From Zoogloea sp. (GTDB taxonomy: Bacteria > Pseudomonadota > Gammaproteobacteria > Burkholderiales > Rhodocyclaceae): a stretch of 64,000 nucleotides of DNA. The stretch lies in assembly GCF_023150065.1 (NCBI RefSeq), contig NZ_JAKLLN010000005.1, forward strand, positions 186,001-250,000, given 5' to 3'. Each line of letters begins with the position of its first letter. Positions within the stretch are counted from its first letter, which is position 1. This document shows positions 38,212-48,358 of the stretch, piece by piece. The notes beneath the pieces were generated by a model that was given only the letters and a program-made list of their open reading frames with translations, did no database searches and had not been told where the DNA came from. A program made the position numbers and the translations under genes.

Positions 38212-39132
38212 TCAGTCCGGTGCCTTATACACCAGCACCTTCAGGGCACGGTCGGCGGATACATCCACAAAGGCGGGCGGATTGGGCAGGCGCTCCACAA
38301 ACTGGAGCCCGGGGGCCAGGGTCTGCATCTGATCCTGCAGAAAGGCGACCCCCAGCTTGGGTGAATTGAGGCACAGCAGGGCGTGGCCGCCGGGGGCCAG
38401 CAGGTCGGGCAGGCGGCGCATCAGGCGGGCGTAGTCCTTCTCGGCGACGAAGCTGCCCTTCTGGTAGCTGGGCGGGTCGAGGACGACCAGATCGTAGGGG
38501 CCGCCGCGGGTGATCTTGCCCCAGGAGGCGAAGATGTCATGGGGCAGAAAGCCCGCCCCGCCGTTGATGCCGTTGAGCAGGTGATTGCGTTTGCCGATGG
38601 CCAGGGCGCCGTCGGCCATGTCCATGTTGGTCACCTGTCGCGCGCCGCCCAGCAGGGCCACCACCGAGAAGGAGCAGGTGTAGGCGAAGAGGTTGAGCAC
38701 CTTCTGTCTCGGCCGCGCCGCCATCTGTGCCCGCACCCAGCGCCGGCCCTCGGCCATGTCCAGAAAGAAGCCGTGGTTGAGGCCGCGCAGCAGGTGCACG
38801 GCAAAGCGGGCGCCGTTCTCGCTGACCACATGGGGTTCGGGCACGCTGCCGGCCATCAGGCGTGTTTCGGCCCGGGCCTCGAAGCGGTACTGATAGACCC
38901 AGTTGAGGGGTACGCCCGGGTTCAGCTCGGCCCAGCGGGCCTTGAGGGCGGCGTCGATGGCGGCCAACTCGGCATCCGTGGCGGGCTGAAAGCTGGTCAG
39001 CACCCAGACGGGGGGAAAGGCGTCGAGCGTCCACTGCTCGCAGCCGGGGTGCATGCCGCCGCGGCCGTGAAACACGCGCTGGGCGTCGGTGGGGATGGGC
39101 AGGTTGGCGATGGCGTCGAGAAGGGCTTGCAT
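38212..39132 (-). CDS. class I SAM-dependent methyltransferase (RlmI/RlmK-like)
   Basis: A 306-residue enzyme resembling 23S rRNA m5C/m7G methyltransferases. Motifs are VLNLFAYTCSFSVVALLGGARQVTNMD (SAM site), NHLLNGINGGAGFLPHDIF and the catalytic-type block DLVVLDPPSYQKGSFVAEKDY. The DPPSY signature is typical of RlmI/RlmK relatives. Start is uncertain between 39132 and 39147; neither has a strong ribosome-binding site. Confidence 0.85.
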   Translation of the reverse strand: MQALLDAIANLPIPTDAQRVFHGRGGMHPGCEQWTLDAFPPVWVLTSFQPATDAELAAIDAALKARWAELNPGVPLNWVYQYRFEARAETRLMAGSVPEPHVVSENGARFAVHLLRGLNHGFFLDMAEGRRWVRAQMAARPRQKVLNLFAYTCSFSVVALLGGARQVTNMDMADGALAIGKRNHLLNGINGGAGFLPHDIFASWGKITRGGPYDLVVLDPPSYQKGSFVAEKDYARLMRRLPDLLAPGGHALLCLNSPKLGVAFLQDQMQTLAPGLQFVERLPNPPAFVDVSADRALKVLVYKAPD

Positions 39133-39276
39133 GGGCGCGCAGTGCATTGGATGGGCGGCCCGCAATGTACCAGACAAGCCCGCCGGCCCACCCGGGGGTG
39201 CGGTTCTTAAGGGGGGGGGCTGGGAGAAGCCCTTCAATCCGTTTGGATATACTGCAGGCCTCCCCTCTCACCACCC

Positions 39277-39600
39277 ATGGCCACCATGCGCACCTTCCAA
39301 CGAATCCTGCTCGGATCGCTCCTTGCCCTTGCCACCCTCGCTCAACCGGCTTTCGCCCAGCAGGTATGCGACAAGGACATGTACGGCAAAGTCTTCTGCG
39401 CGCCTCTGGGTGGGGTCTTGGAGAAAGACGCGTTTGGCCAGTACGCCTGCAGCCCGGGCAAATGCGCCCGTGATGATCGCGGCCGCCTGCTGTGTTCGGC
39501 CAGGGAGGGTGGTGCCGTCGTCATCGACCCCTTCAAGGGCATCCAGTGCGTGGGCGGATGTGTGCAGCCGGATCTCAAGTACTGTCAGACGGTGCAATAG
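39277..39600 (+). CDS. secreted Cys-rich protein
   Basis: A 107-residue protein with a signal peptide ending AFA at residue 27. The mature part has eight Cys residues (in QQVCDKD, VFCAPL, YACSPGKCARDD, RLLCSA, IQCVGGCVQ, KYCQ), so four disulfides are possible. No family is recognised. Alternative start at the second ATG, 39286. Confidence 0.7.
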   Translation: MATMRTFQRILLGSLLALATLAQPAFAQQVCDKDMYGKVFCAPLGGVLEKDAFGQYACSPGKCARDDRGRLLCSAREGGAVVIDPFKGIQCVGGCVQPDLKYCQTVQ

Positions 39601-39706
39601 CCGGGCAGGGGGGCGCCGACTCCCGCTAATGTTCCGGGCCCGCTGGTCGTTATCTTGCAGACCTTTTGTACCGGCACGCCATTTCCGGCGGTCTCGAGGA
39701 ACACGC

Positions 39707-41848
39707 ATGAAAAAGCTGACGATCGGCAAGCGCCTGGCGCTGGGCTTCGGGTTTGTCCTGGCCTTGGGCCTTTCCGTTGCTGCCGTAGCCCTGTTCAACC
39801 TCTTTGAACTGCGACAGCAGTTCAGTGACTACGAAAACCGGATGCTGGTTCGTGAGCGGCTGGTGCTTCGTGGCCAGGTGGAGCTCGGCAATGGCATCCA
39901 CTACTTCAAGAACACGGTGCTGCGGGGCGGGGACTACCCGGCCAGGTTTGTGACCAGCATGGACGCCATCGACAAGGTGGTGCAGGACTATCGGGCCGTC
40001 GGCCCCCTGCCGCCGGACGCCGATGCGGCGCTGGGGGAGATCCAGGCCGGTGGGCAGAAGTATCGGGCGGTGATCGCCCGGGTGCTTGAACTGAAGGCGG
40101 GCGGTGCTTCGGTGACCGAGGTGGACAAGGCCATCGCCGGTGCCGACAAGCCCATCGGTGCAGCCCTGGGGAAACTGCTTGCCCAGCAGACCGTGGAAAC
40201 CCAGGCGGCCCGGGAGGCCTTTGATGCGGCGGTGTCCCGTGCGGCGCTGGTGCTCGGCCTGCTGGCCGCTGGTATGGTAGTGGTGGGGGCGCTGGCCTCA
40301 TGGATGATCAGCCGCAGTGTCCGCCGTCCGCTGGCCCAGGCCGTGGAGATCAGCCAGGCGGTGGCCGCAGGCCGTCTGCCCGAGCACATCGAGATCTCCG
40401 TCGAGGATGAAGCCGGCCAGCTGCTGCAGTCCATGCAGCGCATGGTGGATACCTTCAAGGGCTTTGTTGAAGCCCAGCGTGAGAATGCCGCACAGCACGA
40501 GCTGGGCATGATCGACCACCGGATTGATGAGCAGCGTTTCCCGGGCATCTATGGCGACATGGCGCGCTCGATCAATGTGCTGGTGCAGGCCCATATTGCC
40601 GTGAAGATGCGTGTCGTGGACGTGGTCAAGCATTACGCCGTCGGTGATCTGTCGGTGGACATGGACCGCATGCCCGGCCAGAAGGCCCAGATCACCACCG
40701 CCATCGACGGGGTCAAGCACAGCCTGCAGGGCATGAGCGGGCAGATCCGTACCCTGGTGGAGGCGGCCGCCAGTGGCGACTTCACCGTGCGCGGTGACGC
40801 AGACGCCTTCCAGTACGAGTTCAAGGCCATGGTCGAGGGGTTGAACCGCTTGATGGACGTCAGCGACCAGGGGCTCGGCGATGTCTCCCGGATGCTCGAA
40901 GCCCTGGCCCGGGGAGATCTGACCCAGCAGATGCGCGGCAACTACCAGGGCACCTTCGCGCGCCTCCGGGATGATGCCAACCTCACGGTGGAGCACCTCC
41001 AGACGCTGGTGACCGGGCTGCAGGGGGCGGCCCGCTCCATCAACAGCGCCGCCCGGGAGATTGCCGCCGGCAACGTCAATCTCTCCAGCCGTACCGAGGA
41101 GCAGGCCAGCAGCCTGGAAGAGACGGCCAGCTCGATGGAGGAAATCAGCTCGACGGTGAAGCAGAACGCCGACAACGCCCAGCGCGCCAACACGCTGGCC
41201 AAGCAGTCCTGCGATGTGGTCAATCAGGGGGGCGAGGCCGTCAAGCGGGTGGTGGTGACCATGGCCGACATCCGCGAGAGCTCCAGCACCATCTCCGACA
41301 TCATCGGCGTCATCGACAGCATCGCCTTTCAGACCAACATCCTGGCCCTCAACGCCGCCGTCGAGGCGGCGCGGGCCGGCGAGCAGGGGCGCGGCTTTGC
41401 CGTGGTGGCCAACGAGGTGCGACAACTGGCTCAGCGCAGCGCCGTTGCCGCCCGGGAGATCCGGGAGCTGATCGCCATCTCGGTCGGCAAGGTCGAGGAC
41501 GGCGCCAAGCTCGCGGATGAGGCCGGCGCCGTGATGGGTGAAGTCGTGACGGTGTTCAGCCAGGTGGCCGAACTGGTCACCGAGATCAGCGGCGCCAGCC
41601 AGGAGCAGAGCCAGGGGGTCGAGCAGGTGAGCATCGCCATCGGCAAGATGGACGAAACCACCCAGCAGAACGCCGTCCTGGTGGAAGAGGCCGCCGCCGC
41701 CGCCGAAAGCCTCGAGCTTCAGGCGGAACGCCTGGTCGAGGCCATCTCCCAGTTCAAGCTGCCCGGCGGCAGCGCAGCCCCGTCAGACACCGGCCGGGCG
41801 GCCCCTCAGACCGTGGTCAGAGCGCCGATGCGCAGACGGGCTGGCTAG
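39707..41848 (+). CDS. methyl-accepting chemotaxis protein
   Basis: A 713-residue chemoreceptor. First membrane helix is residues 9-33, a roughly 150-residue periplasmic four-helix-type domain follows, second helix near 185-206, then HAMP-like repeats (about 207-430) and the signalling domain with the conserved hairpin tip (AFQTNILALNAAVEAARAGEQGRGFAVVANEVRQLAQRS). No CheR pentapeptide at the C-terminus. ATG at 39707. Confidence 0.93.
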   Translation: MKKLTIGKRLALGFGFVLALGLSVAAVALFNLFELRQQFSDYENRMLVRERLVLRGQVELGNGIHYFKNTVLRGGDYPARFVTSMDAIDKVVQDYRAVGPLPPDADAALGEIQAGGQKYRAVIARVLELKAGGASVTEVDKAIAGADKPIGAALGKLLAQQTVETQAAREAFDAAVSRAALVLGLLAAGMVVVGALASWMISRSVRRPLAQAVEISQAVAAGRLPEHIEISVEDEAGQLLQSMQRMVDTFKGFVEAQRENAAQHELGMIDHRIDEQRFPGIYGDMARSINVLVQAHIAVKMRVVDVVKHYAVGDLSVDMDRMPGQKAQITTAIDGVKHSLQGMSGQIRTLVEAAASGDFTVRGDADAFQYEFKAMVEGLNRLMDVSDQGLGDVSRMLEALARGDLTQQMRGNYQGTFARLRDDANLTVEHLQTLVTGLQGAARSINSAAREIAAGNVNLSSRTEEQASSLEETASSMEEISSTVKQNADNAQRANTLAKQSCDVVNQGGEAVKRVVVTMADIRESSSTISDIIGVIDSIAFQTNILALNAAVEAARAGEQGRGFAVVANEVRQLAQRSAVAAREIRELIAISVGKVEDGAKLADEAGAVMGEVVTVFSQVAELVTEISGASQEQSQGVEQVSIAIGKMDETTQQNAVLVEEAAAAAESLELQAERLVEAISQFKLPGGSAAPSDTGRAAPQTVVRAPMRRRAG

Positions 41849-41988
41849 CTCCCCGGTCATCGCCGGTCTGGGCCTGATGGCGTATTTGCGGGCTGCCCGC
41901 TGAAGGTCCGGCATGGAGTTTCTTGAAGACACAACGAGCGGAAGCGAGACCAGGGGACGTCAAGGTGGTGAAAGGGGAATCGAAGGGG

Positions 41989-44900
41989 ATGCATCTTGTC
42001 TGGGACTCCCTTCGCGTCCAGCTGACGCTCGGGGTGTTGCTTCTCCAGGCGATCTGCATCCTTGTCATCGCATCGATGGCCCAGGATCGCCTGGAGAGCA
42101 GCTTTCTGGCCCAGCTGGAGTTGCAGCAGAAAAGCGATCTGGGCTTTGTCACCAAATGGCTCGAGAGTGAAATCAGCGAGCGCATTGATTCGCTGCAGGC
42201 CATCGCCGATCGCCTCCCCCCCACAGACTGGTCGGACGGCACGGCCGTGCAGCATCACCTCGACAGCCAATCCAGCATTTCCCGCTTTTTCGGGCGGGAT
42301 GTTTACGCGCTCTCGCCGGCCGGCATTCGTTTAGCCGAGGTACCGGCCCGCCAGCAGGTCGGGGCCGATCACCGAAACACGCCCTATCTCAGCCGCGCCC
42401 TGCAGAGCAAGCGGCCGGTCGTGATGCCCATCATCGGCCGTTTTTCAGGGCGTCCAAACCTGATCTTCGCGGTGCCGGTGGTGGACAAGGCCGGGCGTGT
42501 GATTGCCGTGATCTGTGGTTCGGACCACCTCGGACCCGGCAGCCATTTCGACATCTCCGGTTTCACCCGCGGCGGGAGCCTTGGCGGCTACCAGGTCATT
42601 GCGCTGACCGAGCGCAGTTACGTCGCCCATACCGATGCATCAAAGGTCATGAAGGACGTGCGGAGCGGCGCCGCCGACCCGCTGCTGGAGCGCAGGATCA
42701 AGGACGGATTCGAGGGAGCCGCGCGATCCATTGACGCGGCCGGACACGAGATCATCTCCCACGCCATGCGCCTCCGGGCGATCGACTGGCTGGTCGTCGC
42801 CTATGTGCCCTCGGAGCAGGCACTCGCCCCCCTGGTCGACCTCACCCAGACCATCTGGATCGGCTCGCTGCTGGCCATGCTCGTCACCGGGCTGGTGGTC
42901 TGGCGTTTCATGGGCAACCAGTTGCAGCCGCTCGAAAGCGGCGCCACCCAGATCATCAACGCCCTGCCAAGCATGGCGCCGGCGAAGCTGCCGGAAACCG
43001 GGCGCCGCGAGATCCGCGTCTTCCTCCATCATTTCAATCAGCTCTACCAGGTCATCCAGCAGCAGCTCCTGGCCTTGCAGCAGGAGCGTGACAGCCTGGA
43101 GGTGATGGTCGGCAAGCGGACTGAAGCCCTGGCCAGCAGCGAGCGTTTCACCCGGGCCATCGCCGATGCGATTCCCGGCATGATTGCCTATTGGGACACC
43201 CAGCTGCAGAACCGCTTTGCCAACCGCGCCTATCTGGACTGGTTTGAGAAGACCCCGGACGCGATCGAAGGCATCGGGATGCGCGAACTCCTGGGGGAGG
43301 AGGCCTATTCCTTCAGCGAAGCCCATATTCATGCGGCCCTGCAGGGCGAGCGGCAGTCCTTCGAGCGCATCCTGTCCAAGCCGGGCATGGCCTGCCGGCA
43401 TTTCCTCACCCATTACGTTCCCGACGGACAGGCAGGGTCGGTCCGGGGTGTCTTCGTGCTGCTCTACGATATCACCGAGCGCAAGGCCGCCGAACAGGAG
43501 ATCCAGAGGCAGGCCGACGAACTGGATGACTTGTACAACCACGCCCCTTGCGGCTACCACTCCCTCGATGAGCATGGCGTCGTCCAGAAGATCAACGATA
43601 CCGAACTCGACTGGCTCGGTTATACCCGCGACGAGATCGTCGGTAAGCGACGCATGGTCGACTTCCTCAGCCCTTCGGCCATCGAGATCTTCCGGAATCA
43701 CTTTCCCAGGGTTCGTGCCGGCGAGAAGCTGCACGAATTGCCGCTGGAGCTCATCAGCAGGAACGGCGACACCCTTCCCGTGCTCCTGTCGGCCTCAGCC
43801 GTCTTTGATGACACTGGACGATTCGTGTGTACCCGCTCGGCATTGATCGACTATTCACAGCTCCGCCGCCAGCAGGAAATGCTGGAGCAGGTGCTGTCGG
43901 CTTCGCCCATGGCCGTGCGCATTGCCCGCGTGGACGACCACCAGATCCTGTTCGTGAATCAGGCATTCTGCAGCCTGGTCCGTCGCGATAAGGACGAAGC
44001 CAATCACGAGGACGTCAGCCGGTATTACGCCGATCCACAGGTCTTTGAAGAGATCTACGCCTCCCTGGCACGGGGCGAGATGGTGCTCAATCGGCTGGTC
44101 GAGATCTACTTTCCGGACTATCCGGATGAGCCGCACCTGTGGGCCCTGGGCTCCTACATGAACATTGATTACGGTGGGAGCCCGGCCGTCCTGGCGTGGT
44201 TCTTTGACATCACCCGGCTGCAGGAAGCCAAATCGGAAGCGGAGGCAGCGACCAAGGCAAAAAGCGCCTTCCTGGCCAACATGAGCCACGAAATCCGGAC
44301 GCCGATGAATGCCATCATCGGCATGGCCGAACTGGCCCTTGCCACCGACCTGAACCCCAAGCAGTTCAATTATGTCTCGAAGATCAAGTCGGCCTCGGAA
44401 AGCCTGCTGACCATCATCAACGACATTCTCGATTTCTCGAAGATCGAAGCCGGGAAGCTGGAAATGGAACATGCCCGCTTCGTGCTGGAAACCGTTTTCG
44501 ACCGGCTTTCCAGCATGGTCGCCCTGCGCGCCGAGAGTCAGGGGATCGAGCTCTATTACGACATCGACGAAGATGCTCATGTCCTCGAAGGCGACCCGCT
44601 CAGGCTGGGGCAGATCCTGACCAACCTGGTCAGCAATGCCCTGAAGTTTTCAACCGGCGGGAATGTCATCGTCAAGGTCCGGACCACGCAGCTGGCCAAC
44701 CAGGACGTCGAACTGCATTGCTCGGTCAGTGACGAAGGCATTGGCATGAGCGAAGAGCAACTCGGCCGGCTCTTCAAGCCCTTCACCCAGGCCGACTCGT
44801 CAACGACGCGGCGCTTTGGTGGAACCGGCCTCGGCCTTTCCATCAGCCGGCAACTGGTCGAATTGATGGGCGGACGCATCTGGGTTGAAAGCGTGCTGGG

Positions 44901-46218
44901 CCAGGGGAGCACCTTTCATTTCACGGTCCGGCTCAAATCCCTCAACCTTGATCGCCGCCTGGGCATCGGCGAGTTCGGAGCACGGCTGGCCGAGCAGGCG
45001 CGGCGTCCGGTGTTGATCGTCGATGACAATCCGGTTTCGCTGAGGATACTGTGCCGCCTGACCAGCCAGCTGGGTCTTCAGGCGGAGGTCGCCGCCAGCG
45101 GTTACGAAGCCGTCTGCAAAATGGCGGCCATCCCGCCGCCCGACTATCTTGCCTGCCTGATCGATTGGCGCATGGCCGGCATGGATGGCATTGAAACCAT
45201 CCGGCAGATGCGGGCCATGCAGTCCAGCCATGGCATGAGCAGCCCCAAAATGATCCTGGTCAGCGCCTTCAGTCACCACAGCGAGCTCGATGGCGTGGCC
45301 CACGAGATCGACGGGGTGCTGGCCAAGCCGATCTGCGCCCGCCACCTCTACGTGGAACTGGCCAACAGCCTGGGCATGCTGGGCGACGAGGCGCCCCTGC
45401 TGGAACGCCGCAAGGCCGCAACCCAGGATTGGGCGCGCTTCCGCGGAATCGATATCCTTGTTGTCGAGGACGTTGAGATCAACCGCGAAGTGATAGGCGA
45501 ACTGCTTGCCAATGCAGGCTTGAAAGCCCGCTTTGCCGTCAACGGACAGGACGGCCTGTCGGCGGCATTCGCACAGCGCCCGGACGTCATCCTGATGGAC
45601 GTGCAGATGCCGGTCATGGACGGCTATACCGCCACGCGGCGCTTGCGGGAGACGGCCGGATATGCGGATCTCCCCATCATCGCCTTGACCGCCAATGCCC
45701 TGCTCGAGGAGCGCGACCACTGTCTGCAGGCGGGGATGAACGGGCACGTGGCCAAGCCCGTGCGCATGGAGCAGCTCCATGAGCAGTTGCTGGCCTGCCT
45801 GCCAGCCTGGCAGGCTAAAGATCCCCTTCAGGATCGAAGGGTTGAGCCTGGCGGGGGCAACGCTCCGGCAGCCGGCCCCAACCCGGCGTTCCCCGGCATC
45901 GACGTGGCGGTCGGCCTGACGCATGTGCGCCGGCTGCCGCTCTACCTGCGCCTGCTCGCCAAATTCCGCGACACCCACGGCCGCAGCTTCGAACCCGACT
46001 ACCTCCAGGCCCGGGACGCCGATGACTGGGGCACCCAGGTGCGCCTTGCCCACACCCTGAAAGGCACGGCGCGCACCTTGGGCGCCTTCGACCTGGGCGA
46101 AGCCGCCGCCAGCCTCGAGGAAGCTGCCACCCGCCACGACCAGGACGCCTGCGCTCTGCGACTGTCAGAGACACTGGCGCAATTGCAGGTCGTGATCGAC
46201 GGGCTGCAGGGGCTCTGA
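41989..46218 (+). CDS. hybrid histidine kinase with three PAS, two receivers and HPt
   Basis: About 1409 residues. Membrane helix near 9-30, periplasmic dCACHE-like sensor, second helix near 287-306, HAMP-like linker, PAS units, HisKA with His767 ([17 protein letters not shown]), HATPase ([19 protein letters not shown]), receiver 1 with Asp1059 ([11 protein letters not shown]), receiver 2 with Asp1204 ([11 protein letters not shown]) and HPt with His1355 ([13 protein letters not shown]). All phosphorelay residues are intact, so it is a self-contained BarA-type relay. Start uncertain: GTG 41968 or TTG 41923 are alternatives. Confidence 0.9.
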   Translation: MHLVWDSLRVQLTLGVLLLQAICILVIASMAQDRLESSFLAQLELQQKSDLGFVTKWLESEISERIDSLQAIADRLPPTDWSDGTAVQHHLDSQSSISRFFGRDVYALSPAGIRLAEVPARQQVGADHRNTPYLSRALQSKRPVVMPIIGRFSGRPNLIFAVPVVDKAGRVIAVICGSDHLGPGSHFDISGFTRGGSLGGYQVIALTERSYVAHTDASKVMKDVRSGAADPLLERRIKDGFEGAARSIDAAGHEIISHAMRLRAIDWLVVAYVPSEQALAPLVDLTQTIWIGSLLAMLVTGLVVWRFMGNQLQPLESGATQIINALPSMAPAKLPETGRREIRVFLHHFNQLYQVIQQQLLALQQERDSLEVMVGKRTEALASSERFTRAIADAIPGMIAYWDTQLQNRFANRAYLDWFEKTPDAIEGIGMRELLGEEAYSFSEAHIHAALQGERQSFERILSKPGMACRHFLTHYVPDGQAGSVRGVFVLLYDITERKAAEQEIQRQADELDDLYNHAPCGYHSLDEHGVVQKINDTELDWLGYTRDEIVGKRRMVDFLSPSAIEIFRNHFPRVRAGEKLHELPLELISRNGDTLPVLLSASAVFDDTGRFVCTRSALIDYSQLRRQQEMLEQVLSASPMAVRIARVDDHQILFVNQAFCSLVRRDKDEANHEDVSRYYADPQVFEEIYASLARGEMVLNRLVEIYFPDYPDEPHLWALGSYMNIDYGGSPAVLAWFFDITRLQEAKSEAEAATKAKSAFLANMSHEIRTPMNAIIGMAELALATDLNPKQFNYVSKIKSASESLLTIINDILDFSKIEAGKLEMEHARFVLETVFDRLSSMVALRAESQGIELYYDIDEDAHVLEGDPLRLGQILTNLVSNALKFSTGGNVIVKVRTTQLANQDVELHCSVSDEGIGMSEEQLGRLFKPFTQADSSTTRRFGGTGLGLSISRQLVELMGGRIWVESVLGQGSTFHFTVRLKSLNLDRRLGIGEFGARLAEQARRPVLIVDDNPVSLRILCRLTSQLGLQAEVAASGYEAVCKMAAIPPPDYLACLIDWRMAGMDGIETIRQMRAMQSSHGMSSPKMILVSAFSHHSELDGVAHEIDGVLAKPICARHLYVELANSLGMLGDEAPLLERRKAATQDWARFRGIDILVVEDVEINREVIGELLANAGLKARFAVNGQDGLSAAFAQRPDVILMDVQMPVMDGYTATRRLRETAGYADLPIIALTANALLEERDHCLQAGMNGHVAKPVRMEQLHEQLLACLPAWQAKDPLQDRRVEPGGGNAPAAGPNPAFPGIDVAVGLTHVRRLPLYLRLLAKFRDTHGRSFEPDYLQARDADDWGTQVRLAHTLKGTARTLGAFDLGEAAASLEEAATRHDQDACALRLSETLAQLQVVIDGLQGL

Positions 46219-46310
46219 GCGGGCTTGGGCGGCATCACCGGGCGGTGTTTGAAGCTTTGAAGTCCATTGGTCTGGCCCGATCCACCTGTGACCAGAAATC
46301 GACAGACAAC

Positions 46311-46342
46311 AAAAAGGCCAACCCCTGGAGGTTGGCCTTTTT
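46311..46342 (+). terminator. terminator after the hybrid kinase
   Basis: Perfect 13-bp stem AAAAAGGCCAACC / GGTTGGCCTTTTT with a 6-nt loop (46324-46329). Strong bidirectional terminator; marks the last clearly chromosomal feature. Confidence 0.92.
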
Positions 46343-46624
46343 GCTCCCAGATCAGCGATCTGCATGAATCCTGTCTGGAGCGGGCGATGGGAACAGCACC
46401 CGGTTTCTAGCTCGTTGATTACGCACGTCTTTTCCGATCCGGGCGTCACGGAATGGACTCGATTGTGGACTCAAATCTTCGGCCTGGTCAACGCAGGCCG
46501 TTGCGGGTGATCCAAAGCGAGCCAAGCACATCCATCGACAGCCAGAGCATCGGATTCATTCTGAAGTTTATCTGTCCTCTGGCACACCACGCCACAGGTC
46601 GCAACGGACAGGCGAGCTGCGTCC
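46343..46624. other. intergenic, probable boundary of the conjugative element
   Basis: No gene is seen in about 280 bases. Chromosomal genes end to the left; ICE-type genes start to the right. No tRNA 3' end or clear att repeat is visible here, and the other end of the element lies outside the window, so the exact junction cannot be fixed. Confidence 0.4.
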
Positions 46625-47539
46625 TCAAAGGACTGGCTCATCATCGACCGGCGCAGCCCCGTCTTTCACCCGCTCGATGAACCGCTTCATGGGCTCGGAG
46701 GGGTCGCCATGGCGGCGCAGCAGGTAGGTAGAGAGCATCGGTGGGGTGCCGGCCAGGGGACGAATGGAGATGTCCGGGCGCTGTAGCGTCTGCACCTGCG
46801 AGGCGATGGCGAAACCGATGCCGTAGCCGGCGCCGACCAAGGTCAGCATCACGCCCAGGCTGGTCACTTCATCGACCAGCTTGAGGGGCGTGCCTGCGTC
46901 CTGCAGCAGCGCTTGAATCTGATGGCGGCAGCCCGATCCCGATTCGGGATGGCACAGAACCAGCGGGAACTTCAAGGCTTCGGCCAGCGGCACCTGCACG
47001 TGTGCCAGCAAGGGGTGGCGTGCGGGCACGATCACCGACAGCGGATCGGTCCACACCGGCTCGGCGACGAGGCCATCATGCACCGCGTTTGACAAGCCAA
47101 AGCCGATGTCCAGAAGATCGTTGTGCAGCATCTTGAGTTGCTGCGCGAACGGCAGCTCGAAGACGCGAATCTCCAGCTCGGGCTCGTCCTCGCGGCTGCG
47201 TGCCAGTAAGGTGGCGATGCGGGGCTGCGCCAGGCTGTCGCAGATGGCGATGCGCAGGTGGCCCTGGTAGCCCTGCGCCGCCGCCTTGGCGCTCTTGACT
47301 GCCTGCTCCACGGTGGCCAGCACGCGCCGGCATTCGCCGAGGAACACCTGGCCGGCCCAGGTCAGCCGCGTCAGGCGTGTGCTGCGGTCGAACAGCTGCA
47401 CGCCAAGCTGGCTTTCCAGGTCGCGCATCGCACGCGACACAGGCGATTGCTCGATGCCCAGACGCTCGGCTGCACGGGCCAGATGCAGTTCTTCCGCAAC
47501 TGCGACGAAGTAACGCAGCAATCTGAAATCCAAGGCCAC
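46625..47539 (-). CDS. LysR family regulator 1 of the ICE
   Basis: A 304-residue LysR protein with a winged HTH (LLRYFVAVAEELHLARAAERLGIEQSPVSRAMRDLE) and effector domain. GTG start at 47539 with CAGGAG upstream. It is a clear paralogue of the LysR gene at 48359-49270, sharing long blocks such as DPLSVIVPARHPLLAH, FPLVLCHPES and LVGAGYGIGFA. ICEclc carries a LysR-type activator (TciR) near its switch genes, so a role in transfer control is possible. Confidence 0.9.
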   Translation of the reverse strand: MALDFRLLRYFVAVAEELHLARAAERLGIEQSPVSRAMRDLESQLGVQLFDRSTRLTRLTWAGQVFLGECRRVLATVEQAVKSAKAAAQGYQGHLRIAICDSLAQPRIATLLARSREDEPELEIRVFELPFAQQLKMLHNDLLDIGFGLSNAVHDGLVAEPVWTDPLSVIVPARHPLLAHVQVPLAEALKFPLVLCHPESGSGCRHQIQALLQDAGTPLKLVDEVTSLGVMLTLVGAGYGIGFAIASQVQTLQRPDISIRPLAGTPPMLSTYLLRRHGDPSEPMKRFIERVKDGAAPVDDEPVL

Positions 47540-47853
47540 CTCCTGTTTGTCTTCTTCTGGTTCGGCCTCTTGGGCGCCAGCATCTCGATCCGCATCCCGT
47601 CAGCACCTCCTTCGATGGCATCGCTTCGAAGCACTCATGCCTGTCTGGAACAGTCCCGTCGCCGACACGCGCGGAACAGGCCGGCGCACACAGCCCGGGC
47701 ATGGAATGCTGATGGTCAGTGTGCTGCGTCCGCAACGCTGGTAAATCAGCCAGTGTGCCGGGCACGCGCGCAGGCGCGCACGCGGGCTGGTGTCCGCGAT
47801 CGGTGCAGCCGACGACGACACGCCGGCGTCAGGGCGGGCGTGCCGATGCAGTT
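47540..47853. other. no supported gene between LysR 1 and pseudogene
   Basis: About 310 bases. A minus-strand frame from 47857 begins with an ATGA overlap to the broken gene, but its composition (many Ser, Arg, Pro, Cys) does not look like a real protein. Probably decayed sequence and the promoter region of LysR 1. Confidence 0.35.
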
Positions 47854-48132
47854 TCATGGGGGTGTCTTTCGGCTCACCCCGGTCATGGCCTGGTCGGTCA
47901 CGAAGCTCAGCTCCAACACCCCAGACTTCTGCGTAGCCGCCATCCCCTGGGCGACGCGCTCGTAGATCCACCAGGCGGTCGCCGCGGATGAAGTCCTCGG
48001 GCTGCGGGTGACGCGGCGCGGAGGCCTGCAGCCGCTGCGCGAGCTGCTCGTCGCCCATGCGTTCGTCGTCCAGGACACGCTGCCGTGGGTGGTGACGGAC
48101 AGGTTCGCCACGTCGGGCTTGATCGGCTTCAC
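47854..48132 (-). pseudogene. small ICE gene with two compensating frameshifts
   Basis: The minus frame from ATG 48132 starts as good coding sequence (KPIKPDVANLSVTTHGSV, all codons GC3). Coding quality then jumps to the -1 frame near 48076 (LDDERMGDEQLAQRLQAS...PEDFIRGDRLVD) and back by a +1 shift near 47966 (YERVAQGMAATQKSGVLELSFVTDQAMTG), reaching the stop at 47854. The repaired product would be about 93 residues. Family not recognised. A Fur-like box lies just upstream. Sequencing indels are an alternative. Confidence 0.5.
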
Positions 48133-48149
48133 TCCATTCAGACACAGAT

Positions 48150-48170
48150 GCTAATGAGAATTATTATTGA
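48150..48170. promoter_or_regulatory. Fur-like box
   Basis: AATGAGAATTATTATTGA (48153-48170) fits the Fur hexamer repeat. It is 18 bases upstream of the broken minus-strand gene and about 190 bases before LysR 2 on the plus strand. Confidence 0.5.
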
Positions 48171-48358
48171 TTGTCCGTGGTTTTGTGTGATATGGCAACA
48201 CCAATGGAATAACCCGGCTTTCAGACGCCGCCTCGTGCCGGCGACTGAAGGCCGGATGGCGGCAACTGGAAGCCTCTGTGACCGGCATCGCCACCGGGAA
48301 GCACTCATGCGGTTCCCTGCGGCCAGAGGAATGGACTCCACTTTCTGGGGGGAAGTAC

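Noticed and set aside
47600-48145. A 181-codon minus-strand frame as an intact gene
   Set aside because: Only its middle part has coding character; the ends belong to other frames, so a frameshifted gene is a better explanation.
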